From NCBI GenBank assembly GCA_965223305.1, contig CBDCWT010000066.1, forward strand, positions 1 to 64,000: 64,000 nt of DNA, in the 5' to 3' direction. Shown here one piece after another: positions 1 to 7,660 of the stretch (position 1 is the first letter of the stretch; each line of letters begins with the position of its first letter). The notes below the pieces were generated by a model. That model had not been told where the DNA came from, did no database searches, and saw only the letters and a program-made list of their open reading frames with translations. This DNA comes from CBDCWT01 sp965223305 (GTDB lineage Bacteria; Planctomycetota; Planctomycetia; Pirellulales; Pirellulaceae). Both the position numbers and the translations under genes were made by a program.

Positions 1-2
1 AT

Positions 3-2954
3 GGAAACGCCTGGAAGTCTATTCTCGACCTTGTCTATTCTCAGATTGCCCGATTTACGGATTCCGACGCCAACTTACTTCTCGGTTTGGTCGAAGACGC
101 TGCCAAAGGTGTTTCATGGCGAACTCCATATCCTCCCGGTGCAGATTCCACGGCCGCCATTTCGTTTTGGTTGTTGCCATTGTTTGACAGCTACCGGAAC
201 GAGGAGCGACGGAAGCGAACCCTGAAAGTCCTAAGCAAGCTTCCCAAGTGCGACGAGCCCAGATTTCGGTCCATGTTGAATGACAAGGACAAAGTCGCAC
301 CTGAAGACCGCGACCGTGCTTCGGATGAGTTGCGCGAGATAGTTCTCTCAGGCCCGGACGGTGATGCCGCATGTCGAGATGTGCCTGACGCGGTAATCGA
401 CGCTGCAAGAAATAGCATCTTCCTTACACCAGGGAAGATGGGTGAACTGCGGAACTACGGCTATTCCATGGAGCTTGAAGCGGGATTCGGAATCCAACCT
501 TTTTCCCAACATGACTACTTCCCAGCGAGCGCGTATCAAGGGCCATTTTACTTCTTGCTGCGGTACCATTTTGCGGTTGGCAAGAACTTTGTGATTGAAC
601 TCTTGAATCATAGCGCGAACTGGTATGGCAGCAATCGTATTCCAATGCAGCACGTCGAACCTCCTTTCCGCCTTACTTTAACGTTCCCGGATGGAACGAC
701 GCGCGAACAGTGGGGTAACGGCCGTCTGTGGAATCTATATCGCGGGACGACGGTGGGGCCGTACCTCTTGCAGTCTGCGTTGATGGCGTTGGAACGATCT
801 CTCCTAGAAGTCGGGGCGATGTCGCCCCAATACCTTGATGCGATCCTGATTGACATGCTGCATCGGTCTGAATCGGCAGCAGTCACGGCCGTTGCAGCGA
901 GTGTGGCGACCGCCCATATGCATGATTGCCCTGAGACGCTGCTCGTGCTGCTTGGGTCGAGAGATTGCATTCAACTTGACCGAGGCCGAATGGTCAGCGA
1001 ATCGCAACGGCCGTCGCTGATGACGGGCCTTATGCCATCGCTCTCTCGCAACAGAACGCTTGACGGCGAAAGAAAGGAGTCGGACGAATTGGCACATCGG
1101 GCCCGTGACCTAGAGAACGCAATCGCCAACCTGCAGCTTGGCGAGCATGCAGCACGAGTCCAGAAAGTCATCGATGAACATTCAAAGGCTGTCCCGCGCA
1201 AAGAAGATCGCTCTGAGGAAGATCGAGTCTGGTTACTCGCACTGAATCGAATGGATGTGCGCAAGTTCCATCTATCTGATGCAGTCGCCAACGAAACCAA
1301 TCCCGAAGCAAAGGATCCGGATGGTGAATCTCCGAAGATGTTCCGTGTAGACGTAAAGCTAGATGAACCGGATGTTCAGCAGATGTCCGAAGATGCCGCC
1401 ACGCAACATGCAGACTTGGAGCGGACTGTCGGCGTCCAAATGTGGGGCCTCAAAGTGTTTGAAGGCAATACAGACACTTACGATCCGGGAGATTGGAAGC
1501 GGGAGCTACGGGAGGCTCGGGCGATCTCACAAAAGAGGCTGGGCGACCACCCAGGCGAAGGCGGGCCAGAGTTTGTTGCCACCGTGTGCCTACGTGATCA
1601 TTTCGACGACCTGTCAGAAGACGACGCTCGCTGGTGCGTTGAAACCGTCTGCGCGGCCATTGAAGCCGGTGCCGACCAATGGCATCCGATGGAACGAATG
1701 CAGCGATACTCCATGGCTCCAGATCGCCCATGCGCTTGGGTCATTTCGGGACTTGCCAACAAGCCGATGAGCGGCTCGCTTGGCGATCGTGTTCGGTATG
1801 CTTTCGCGCTCGCAGTCACCCATGCAAACGACGAAGTGCGAAGTTACGCTACAGACGGAATAGGGCGGCAGCTCTGGACGGCTGACGCACAGCTCGCGTT
1901 AAGGAGCATCGCGGTGCTTGCAAACGAAGCGTTGGCGATCCAATCCCGATGGCGTGCAGAGCAGCAAAAAGCATATCAGGAGAGACTTGAGTTGGCGCAA
2001 ATCGAGTACGAAGTAGGGCTGCAAATGCGGTCGATCTTCTACGATGAGCTACCTTCCGACGCCTACGACAATCTCGACTTGTCGGACTGGGTTGGGGCTA
2101 AGGCAAACTGTCGAATCGTGTCGATCCTTCAGCGAGCGCCAGGCCGAGAGGGGTCACTTGATGCTTTCAGGCGACTTGCCGACGTGCTAGTTAGATGGTG
2201 GGATGCTGATGACGATCGCCGCGCCAGCCATCGTCGGAGAGAACATTCGCACGACGCTCAAATTGCCCTAACGTCTGCGATGGAGGACTATGTACTTCGT
2301 GTCGACACTGAATTGGCCGCTGAAATCCTTAAGCCAATTCTGGACTCTACAGACCGACACCCTCGTGAAGTATCGACGATCATTCAGGGAATTGTCGGGG
2401 CTGAAGATCGTTCTCCATCGAAGACTCGTTTCTGGCCTATCTGGCAAATGTTTGCTGACCGCGTAAAGACAGCTTCGTGGCTTAAACAGGTGGATGCGGA
2501 ATATTGTAGTGGCAGCGAGATGATGGCGGCGATGTTTCTAACCCGATACTGGAATGAGAATATACGGCACTGGCAGGGCTTAACTGAAGGAACGCCAGGG
2601 GGCCACGCCCATCGGGTGCACGATCTGTTTGCGGACCTACCGCCCACGTCAGCCCTATTGGACAACTATGTTCGGTTCCTCTATCACATTGGCGAGACTT
2701 GCCTTCCTGACGCTTTCCAGCGGGTCGCATCCAAAATACAAAGCGGCAACGCACCCGTCATGCTTCGGCAGGACAATACAGTTTTCATGCTAGAATCGTT
2801 GTTGCGACGATTTGTCTACAGCCGGCCAATCGAGATTAAGAGCGACCCAGCGCTGCGCGAGTCAGTACTCTATCTTCTGGACATGCTTGTTGAATCCGGA
2901 TCCTCGTCGGCATATCGAATGCGCGACGATTTCGTGACTCCACTGTCGTCGTGA
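3..2954 (+). CDS. C-terminal part of a very large helical protein (5' end outside window)
   Basis: The frame is open from the first bases of the window, so the gene enters from the left; 983 residues are visible. A TTG at 87 is only an internal candidate start. No catalytic motif is visible in this part. The protein looks largely alpha-helical and soluble, with no signal peptide or membrane segment. Conspicuous blocks are YFPASAYQGPF near residue 174, WNLYRGTTVGPYLL near 244 and a C-terminal AYRMRDDFVTP near 971. I associate such blocks with the C-terminal helical regions of very large ATP-binding (STAND-like) proteins found in defence islands, but the NTPase domain, if present, lies upstream and is not seen. 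The next gene is an HEPN protein and then a toxin-antitoxin pair, which fits a defence setting. The family assignment is inference; that it is coding is nearly certain from length. Confidence 0.75.
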   Translation, partial: GNAWKSILDLVYSQIARFTDSDANLLLGLVEDAAKGVSWRTPYPPGADSTAAISFWLLPLFDSYRNEERRKRTLKVLSKLPKCDEPRFRSMLNDKDKVAPEDRDRASDELREIVLSGPDGDAACRDVPDAVIDAARNSIFLTPGKMGELRNYGYSMELEAGFGIQPFSQHDYFPASAYQGPFYFLLRYHFAVGKNFVIELLNHSANWYGSNRIPMQHVEPPFRLTLTFPDGTTREQWGNGRLWNLYRGTTVGPYLLQSALMALERSLLEVGAMSPQYLDAILIDMLHRSESAAVTAVAASVATAHMHDCPETLLVLLGSRDCIQLDRGRMVSESQRPSLMTGLMPSLSRNRTLDGERKESDELAHRARDLENAIANLQLGEHAARVQKVIDEHSKAVPRKEDRSEEDRVWLLALNRMDVRKFHLSDAVANETNPEAKDPDGESPKMFRVDVKLDEPDVQQMSEDAATQHADLERTVGVQMWGLKVFEGNTDTYDPGDWKRELREARAISQKRLGDHPGEGGPEFVATVCLRDHFDDLSEDDARWCVETVCAAIEAGADQWHPMERMQRYSMAPDRPCAWVISGLANKPMSGSLGDRVRYAFALAVTHANDEVRSYATDGIGRQLWTADAQLALRSIAVLANEALAIQSRWRAEQQKAYQERLELAQIEYEVGLQMRSIFYDELPSDAYDNLDLSDWVGAKANCRIVSILQRAPGREGSLDAFRRLADVLVRWWDADDDRRASHRRREHSHDAQIALTSAMEDYVLRVDTELAAEILKPILDSTDRHPREVSTIIQGIVGAEDRSPSKTRFWPIWQMFADRVKTASWLKQVDAEYCSGSEMMAAMFLTRYWNENIRHWQGLTEGTPGGHAHRVHDLFADLPPTSALLDNYVRFLYHIGETCLPDAFQRVASKIQSGNAPVMLRQDNTVFMLESLLRRFVYSRPIEIKSDPALRESVLYLLDMLVESGSSSAYRMRDDFVTPLSS

Positions 2955-3296
2955 CCCTAACTGCCCGGTCATGCAGCAACTTTCATGCCTTGTATCGTGA
3001 CCGGAGTCCCATCTACTTTTTAATTTGGCTCGGCCGGGCATTTGGAATGGGCGTCGAGCGTTTCCTCAATGGAGGAATGGACACCCCGCAGCCTCGTGTC
3101 CCTGAATCAATCTTGCATGAGCAACCCTTAACCGCTTCGGGCACATCGCCCGCATTCAACTCTCTGCTTCGACCGATCGATGCAGGCCGGTGCTGGGAGC
3201 GAACCTCATGTGTACGGGCAATGTCTTAAACGAGATAATCCTTGAGTATGCCCCTTACAGTAGGAGTCACACCCACCGCCGCACCGAGGGAAACGG
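2955..3296. other. intergenic region, no supported gene
   Basis: A 92-codon open frame overlaps the preceding stop, but its protein has no recognisable features and it covers a hairpin (3138-3152), so I do not call it. Apart from that hairpin I see nothing in this stretch. Confidence 0.6.
3138..3152. repeat. small hairpin with ACATC loop (copy 1)
   Basis: CGGGC-ACATC-GCCCG is a perfect 5-bp stem with loop ACATC. The same loop recurs in hairpins at 4948-4962 and 6741-6766 with compensating stem changes (CGGTC/GACCG), and all three are in non-coding DNA of the left 7 kb. Confidence 0.55.
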
Positions 3297-3902
3297 ATGC
3301 CGACCACGGATCTTGAAGAACAATTCAATTCGCTGATGGAGTTTGAGGTCACCAGTCAAATCTTGACGGCTGATGCCCTCGCACAGATCGGTCGCTTGAT
3401 CGATATCTCGGCGGGTCTCGGTCGTCCCGAGGGCGCTAAACGGGGGATTGAACTGGCTCAATCGTGCCTCGACCATTCTCCAGCGCCCGAGGAAGTCGCA
3501 CTGCTGCATTACTTCACGGCAAATGCTTGGTCGCATTTGCAGGCAACCTCCCGCCAAGGAACCGACTCGAACTGGGACTGGGAGCAGCCTGAGATCGAAC
3601 AGGAGCTTGTCCATCTCCGGCGAGCTGTGGGCACCGAAGCCTTTCGATCACTTCCCGAAATTCGTCAGTGCCAGATTGCCACCAACTTCGGAAACGTTCT
3701 TTCGCACGTCGGACGATTCGTTGAGGCGGTCGAATACTGGGATCGAGCCCTGTGTGTCGATCTCGGCTTTTCGATGGCGTTGGGAAACAAGGGGCTTGGA
3801 CTCGTCGAATACTCACGGTCGCTCTACGATGACGGCCATGAACCGGTTTTCCTTCGTCAGGCCCATATCAATCTGAGCGCCCGGCCTCGGGAATGGAGTT
3901 GA
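3297..3902 (+). pseudogene. LA2681-family HEPN protein, N-terminal (TPR-like) part of a frameshifted gene
   Basis: This 201-codon frame is the N-terminal part of one gene that continues in another frame from about 3877. It holds helical repeat sequence of TPR type (for example residues 115-170, with the text NFGNVLSHVGRFVEAVEYW). It ends in an unrelated tail after AHINLSA. Removing one C from the run at 3880-3882 lets AHINLSA read straight into GLGNGVDPQAVEVFERL, which is the natural continuation. N-terminal helical repeats followed by a C-terminal HEPN domain is the architecture I know for the LA2681 HEPN family. As sequenced, the product lacks the HEPN domain. The indel could be a real mutation or an assembly error. 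Confidence 0.7.
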
Positions 3903-4875
3903 TCCCCAAGCAGTTGAAGTGTTCGAACGGCTGAGATCGGAGATCGAAGCGTACGTGCCCGAGATGTACCTCCGGGACGGAACTGACTTGGATGGCTTCT
4001 CGCTTGGGGACTCCGAAGAGGAGCGTCAGTATCGAAGCTGGTGCCTCGAAAACCGAATGTTCGTGAATCCGTTGAATGATTTGGGGCCATTCCCTATCGC
4101 CGCTCACGATTGTCTCACGGTGCCCTCAATTGTCGTCAATGTCGGTGAAGGGCCGACCTACCACGGGTTCTTCAATCAACTGAAGCAAGAGTTCGTATCC
4201 GCCCGGTTCCTTCATTTTGAGGGAGTCACTTCGGATGAGGCACATTTCGCCGACAAAGATGTCCTCCTGTACAACACTTTGGATTACCCGGCCTACTCGC
4301 TGGCGATTGAGAAGGTCAAAGCCGCCTTCAGGATGGCCTACTCGCTCTTCGACAAGATCGCCTTCTTCCTCAACGACTACCTGCAGTTGGGCGTTCCCGA
4401 ACGCCGGGTGTCGTTCAGAACAATCTGGTACGACAGCGAACGAAGCGAAAGGGAACTGAAAGCGCAGTTCCAACAATACCAGAACTGGCCACTGCGAGGG
4501 CTGTTCTGGCTCAGTAAGGACTTGTTCGAGGATGAGCCAGGCTTTCGTAATGCGATCGAGCCGGATGCTCAAGAACTGAACGAGATTCGGAACCATGCCG
4601 AGCACAAATATTTGAAAGTTCATGAAGCCGAGTGGTCTCCGTCCGTCTCTGCGGCAAGATCATCGCACGGCACTGGTGATCGGCTCGCCCGCTCTGTCGG
4701 CCGTCACGACTTTGAAGCGAAGGCCCTACGAATGCTGAAGCACGCCAGGGCGGGATTGATCTATTTGTCATTGGGTGTTCACGGTGAAGAGCAGCGGAGA
4801 CGCTCGGAGCGAGGCGACGGTGTCCTCTCGTTGCCGAGCTTCTTGGATACGTGGGACGATGAGTGGAAAACGTGA
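3877..4875 (+). pseudogene. LA2681-family HEPN domain protein, C-terminal part of the same frameshifted gene
   Basis: HEPN domains are mostly RNases with an R-x4-6-H active site and are common in toxin and anti-phage systems. Counting from the GTG at 3919, the motif RNHAEH is at residues 224-229 (R224, H229), followed by KYLKV, which matches the LA2681 subfamily. The upstream half (residues 1-200) carries family blocks such as SIVVNVGEGPTYHGFFNQLK. The frame is open back to 3877, just after the TGA at 3874, and has no ATG start of its own near the break, so independent translation is unlikely. It follows the large helical protein on the same strand and precedes a DUF433/DUF5615 pair. If the one-base shift at 3880-3882 is an artefact, the intact protein is about 525 residues with a complete active site. 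Confidence 0.75.
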
Positions 4876-4947
4876 GGACCCTTCGGGGCACGCAACAGAT
4901 TAGTGACCGCGTCCAGAGTCACATTCACTGGTGTGGCTAACCTGCTT

Positions 4948-4962
4948 CGGTCACATCGACCG
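4948..4962. repeat. small hairpin with ACATC loop (copy 2)
   Basis: CGGTC-ACATC-GACCG lies about 75 bases after the HEPN stop. Flanking GGCT/AGCC bases can extend the pairing. It may act as a terminator for the HEPN gene, though no T-run follows. Confidence 0.5.
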
Positions 4963-5069
4963 AGCCAGCCAAGCCTAGGCATTTGGCGTTCACCGGGGCC
5001 GGGGAAGGCCATCTGGCCCAAGCCAGGACCCACCGAAGACCGCGCATCAAACGCTCGGTGCTGCTGGAA

Positions 5070-5417
5070 TCACCGGGCGGGCTGGAGGAACTCGACGTGA
5101 TCCGCCATCGATTCCGCACTCCTTGTTCGGTGGAGTGCAACCAACGCCAGCACGGTCTGCCCGATGGTCAGTCGCTTCTGGTGGGCATAGGCGATCCCTG
5201 CATGCTTGGCGCCAGAAGCATGGATCCGCAAGAAGTCGTCATCATGGGTGACAAGCACGCGACCTTCCGTCGCTGCATGGGAAAGTTGTTCGAGATCGGA
5301 AGCCCCTACCAGCCCGGCAACCTTCGATGTGGAGACTTCGACACCACGTCGTTCAAGACCGTTTGCGACAGCGTTGGAGACACTCTCATCAAGATGATAC
5401 TTGATCTCCATCGGCAT
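5070..5417 (-). CDS. DUF5615 family PIN-like protein (putative toxin)
   Basis: This 115-residue protein has the DUF5615 layout: an early acidic residue in KYHLDESVS (residues 6-14), then VLVTHDDDFLRI (about 54-65), which provides the PIN-like cluster of aspartates. DUF5615 proteins belong to the VapC/PIN-like fold and are usually coded directly after a DUF433 partner, as here, so the likely role is an RNase-type toxin neutralised by the upstream protein. The two genes overlap by 29 bases and are therefore translationally coupled. An alternative start is the ATG two codons later. The family call is strong; toxicity is inferred from family and gene order. Confidence 0.85.
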   Translation of the reverse strand: MPMEIKYHLDESVSNAVANGLERRGVEVSTSKVAGLVGASDLEQLSHAATEGRVLVTHDDDFLRIHASGAKHAGIAYAHQKRLTIGQTVLALVALHRTRSAESMADHVEFLQPAR

Positions 5418-5715
5418 CCTTGCCCTGCGGAGCTTGACACCCTTGGTCGGCCATCATTTGGTCAACGAGTTCGTCTGCCTCGCGGATCTGTCGGTCAATG
5501 AGTTCCCGGTTGTCGTGATAATAGGCCAATGCCGCGTAGATGTCGGCGTGTGTGAGCTGAGGATAGTCGGTCACGATTTCATCTGGAGACCGCCCTTGCT
5601 CTGTCCAAAGAACAACGTCCTGGACTCGGATTCTTGTCCCAGCGATTCGTGGCTTACCACCGCACGTACCCTGCGTTGTGTCGATGTGTGTTGCGATTGT
5701 CGGGTGACTGTCCAT
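5389..5715 (-). CDS. DUF433 domain protein (putative antitoxin)
   Basis: This 108-residue protein contains the DUF433 signature: CGGKPRIAGTRIRVQDVV at residues 18-35, then a helix-turn-helix-like stretch with SPDEIVTDYPQLTHADIYAAL, and an acidic helical C-terminus. DUF433 proteins are small winged-helix-like proteins that pair with DUF5615 PIN-like proteins in putative type II toxin-antitoxin modules. It is the first gene of the pair, as expected for an antitoxin that represses its own operon. The upstream region (5716 onward) is repeat-rich and holds no other gene on this strand, so the promoter must lie directly upstream. Confidence 0.85.
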   Translation of the reverse strand: MDSHPTIATHIDTTQGTCGGKPRIAGTRIRVQDVVLWTEQGRSPDEIVTDYPQLTHADIYAALAYYHDNRELIDRQIREADELVDQMMADQGCQAPQGKDADGDQVSS

Positions 5716-6030
5716 AACTTGACTATACCACAGCCGATTAGGCCGAGGCGAGTCCGTTTCGCCAGAGTTCTTTTGTGCGACTAATTTTGGTGCACAAATC
5801 CTGCGTAGTCAACGAGAATCTGGCCACTAACACCAGGTTCGCAAGTCACGCCAGCCCCGAACATCAGCCGCTCGGTCCTTGATAGAGCAGTGGGTTGCAT
5901 CTCTGGCGGCACCTGCGGCCGTGAAGCTGCCGTGGCTGGAGCGAAAGGGTCCTGGTCGTCCGTGCTGACTTGGGTACGTCGTGTGATTGTCTAGTCGATG
6001 GTCCGACGACTCTCGTAACCGCGCCCCAGA

Positions 6031-6086
6031 GGAGTTTTGCTGACGTGGACGTGGGTTTCATAGCAAAGCCAGATCAGCAAAACTCC
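6031..6086. repeat. perfect 13-bp inverted repeat with 30-base loop
   Basis: GGAGTTTTGCTGA at 6031-6043 is mirrored exactly by TCAGCAAAACTCC at 6074-6086. There is no T-run, so a classical terminator is unlikely. Confidence 0.6.
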
Positions 6087-6140
6087 GGCGGCAAGCGTGC
6101 GCAGTGCAGACGCTCTGTTTACGCTCCGGCGCTCGCCGCC

Positions 6141-6195
6141 GTGGGTCTGCCGGTCATGCGGACTCGCACAAAAAGCGTGGATTCGGCAGACCCAC
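6141..6195. repeat. perfect 12-bp inverted repeat with 31-base loop
   Basis: GTGGGTCTGCCG at 6141-6152 is mirrored exactly by CGGCAGACCCAC at 6184-6195. Its geometry is like that of the hairpin 55 bases upstream. Confidence 0.6.
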
Positions 6196-6285
6196 TCTGG
6201 GTCGCGGTTAAACGATCGCATCGAACACGACGTGACCTCCGGCGGGCCGCCCCCCGTCAGTTAAAGCCGATCGGTAGCAGGCCTG

Positions 6286-6470
6286 TGCCGCTTAGCCGAA
6301 GAGGCTTTGCCTCGACAGCTCTCAAGTAGACACTCCGTCCATGCCACGAATTCAATCGCGATTTGGTAGACCTCGAGTTTCTCATGATGGAAATAGTACT
6401 TCATAACATCTGCCCCTTTCTGTGCGCCAAGAATACTCTGTCCGATGGACTAGAAGTATACGCACGGAAC
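6286..6470 (-). pseudogene. duplicated 5' fragment of a four-helix-bundle (S23) gene, copy A
   Basis: Bases 6286-6470 are almost identical to 7102-7286 (offset 816, two substitutions noted). On the minus strand they code the start of the four-helix-bundle protein, reading MKYYFHHEKLEVYQIAIEFV and onward to about AKRH, after which the coding sequence stops matching and only unrelated DNA follows. Only the first 40 or so codons and the upstream region are duplicated, so this copy cannot make a full protein. Confidence 0.7.
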
Positions 6471-6540
6471 ACTCCGCAGAGCAGGAATAGAGTGCAAGGT
6501 CTACGCGGACGAGCCGACCGCAGCACTCGGGCGCCAAAGT

Positions 6541-6636
6541 TTCCTGGTCTTGGTGCTGGTCCTGGTCTTGCTCTGGAACCCACGAGATTGCCATCCGCGA
6601 GAGCAGGACCAGGACCAGCACCAGGAAGAGAGTGCT
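6541..6636. repeat. CTGGTC-rich hairpin, copy A
   Basis: TTTCCTGGTCTTGGTGCTGG and following bases pair with a CAGGACCAGGACCAGCACC-type arm near 6600-6632, giving a long hairpin whose arms are built of CTGGTC-like hexamers. The same hairpin, with one hexamer more in the right arm, recurs at 7318-7421, and one arm recurs at 6829-6860. Confidence 0.65.
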
Positions 6637-6740
6637 CAGGGTAGCTGCCCTTCGCCGCGCAGGTGATTCCAAACCTCGGTCTCGACACCAGTCCGTCTGA
6701 TAGCACAGACTGTGCTCGCCACGAAGGCAACTTCCCAAAA

Positions 6741-6766
6741 CGCGTTCGGTCACATCGACCGACGCG
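6741..6766. repeat. hairpin with ACATC loop (copy 3)
   Basis: The sequence CGCGTTCGGTC, loop ACATC and GACCGACGCG forms the strongest of the three ACATC hairpins, with a 10-bp stem around the loop. Confidence 0.55.
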
Positions 6767-6828
6767 CTCACCGACGCCCGCTATACAGCTTTGCTTCGAC
6801 GCACGGACACCTGTAAATGTCCCGTTTC

Positions 6829-6860
6829 CTGGTCCTGGTCTTGGTCATGGTCCTGCTCCG
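6829..6860. repeat. single CTGGTC-type arm near the broken S23 gene
   Basis: TTTCCTGGTCCTGGTCTTGG and following bases resemble the left arm of the two hairpins at 6541 and 7318. No matching right arm is seen nearby. It lies about 40 bases beyond the 3' end of the broken S23 gene. Confidence 0.5.
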
Positions 6861-6900
6861 GAAGCTGCAAGAAAGAGCTGCTGGAGGACGACCGACTTGC

Positions 6901-7220
6901 TCATGATTGGTCCGTCGAAAGATTCTTGACCATCCTTGTCAACATATTGACCACGCTGTGGAGCTTTTCCTTCCCCGGCACGATTTGAGGTTGATCGACC
7001 CGCCGTCGCGCGACCAGGACATCGAGGCAACTCGCACATTCGAGCGCGGAACCGCGCCCTCTGCAATGTTGTTGGGAATGCTTGCCGATGCCTCCTCGAG
7101 GTGCCGCTTAGCCGAAGAGGCTTTGCCTCGACAGCTCTCAAGTAGACACTCCGTCCATGTCACGAATTCAATCGCGATTTGGTAGACCTCGAGTTTCTCA
7201 TGATGGAAATAGTACTTCAT
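6901..7220 (-). pseudogene. four-helix-bundle protein (S23/IVP family, Avd-related), internally deleted
   Basis: The gene starts at 7220 (MKYYFHHEKLEVYQIAIEFV) and contains the family motif SIPNNIAEG. It then shifts frame: after NIAEG the conserved text continues in another frame as RGSALECASCLDVLVARRRV and runs to NMLTRMVKNLSTDQS and a stop at 6901-6903. Between the two parts, the normal family segment (a charged stretch leading to ...IARGSALEC) is missing, so there is a small deletion plus a frame change. S23 proteins are small helical bundles first found in rRNA intervening sequences; the diversity-generating retroelement accessory protein Avd shares the fold. No reverse transcriptase is nearby. 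Its 5' end is duplicated at 6286-6470 and it sits among CTGGTC hairpins. Confidence 0.75.
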
Positions 7221-7286
7221 AACATCTGCCCCTTTCTGTGCGCCAAGAATACTCTGCCCGATGGACTAGAAGTATACGCACGGAAC
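7102..7286. repeat. 185-bp direct repeat, copy B (partner of 6286-6470)
   Basis: This copy covers the start and upstream region of the four-helix-bundle gene. Similarity continues beyond an indel of about 30-35 bases through the CTGGTC hairpin, so the duplicated block is about 320-350 bp in all. Confidence 0.75.
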
Positions 7287-7317
7287 GCGGACGAGCCGAC
7301 CGCAGCACTCCGTGCCA

Positions 7318-7421
7318 AAGTTTCCTGGTCTTGGTGCTGGTTCTGGTCTTGCTCTGGAACCCACGAGATTGCCATCTCCCCAGAGCAGGACCAGGACCAG
7401 GACCAGCACCAGGAAAAGAGC
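7318..7421. repeat. CTGGTC-rich hairpin, copy B
   Basis: Left arm TTTCCTGGTCTTGGTGCTGG and onward; right arm of repeated CAGGAC hexamers ending in CAGCACCAGGAAAA. It is near-identical to copy A but has an extra hexamer in the right arm, as expected of slippage. Confidence 0.65.
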
Positions 7422-7660
7422 GCTCTTCTCGACACCCGGATGACTGGCATGGCATTGAAGATGCAATAGCGAACCTCCCCGACGTGGACAGCCACGAAAG
7501 TCGTTTCGGTGTTTGCTCGCTGGCGATTGACGCGATAGACTGCGCGAGTCGACCGACGACGTCATCCTGAAGGGTCTGCCAGGGGCCCGACGTCCGAACA
7601 GGGGAAAATCGTGCGGTTGCACCAGCAGCGACCGCATCCGGAGCCCCGAAAGGAAAAGCC

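Larger units (their letters stand above)
5716..6285. other. intergenic region with two long-loop hairpins, no gene supported
   Basis: No credible protein is coded on either strand. The region contains two perfect inverted repeats, GGAGTTTTGCTGA/TCAGCAAAACTCC (6031-6043 and 6074-6086) and GTGGGTCTGCCG/CGGCAGACCCAC (6141-6152 and 6184-6195). Both have loops of about 30 bases. Confidence 0.6.

Noticed and set aside
2951..3229. 92-codon frame overlapping the stop of the large helical protein
   Set aside because: No family-like features, mixed composition, and it covers a hairpin; it is most likely chance.
5716..6285. CRISPR-like or integron attC array in the hairpin-rich region
   Set aside because: Only two unrelated inverted repeats, no repeat-spacer periodicity and no integrase or Cas genes.
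6901..7220. Possible diversity-generating retroelement because of the Avd-like S23 protein
   Set aside because: No reverse transcriptase, template or variable repeat is visible in the window, so only the shared fold remains.
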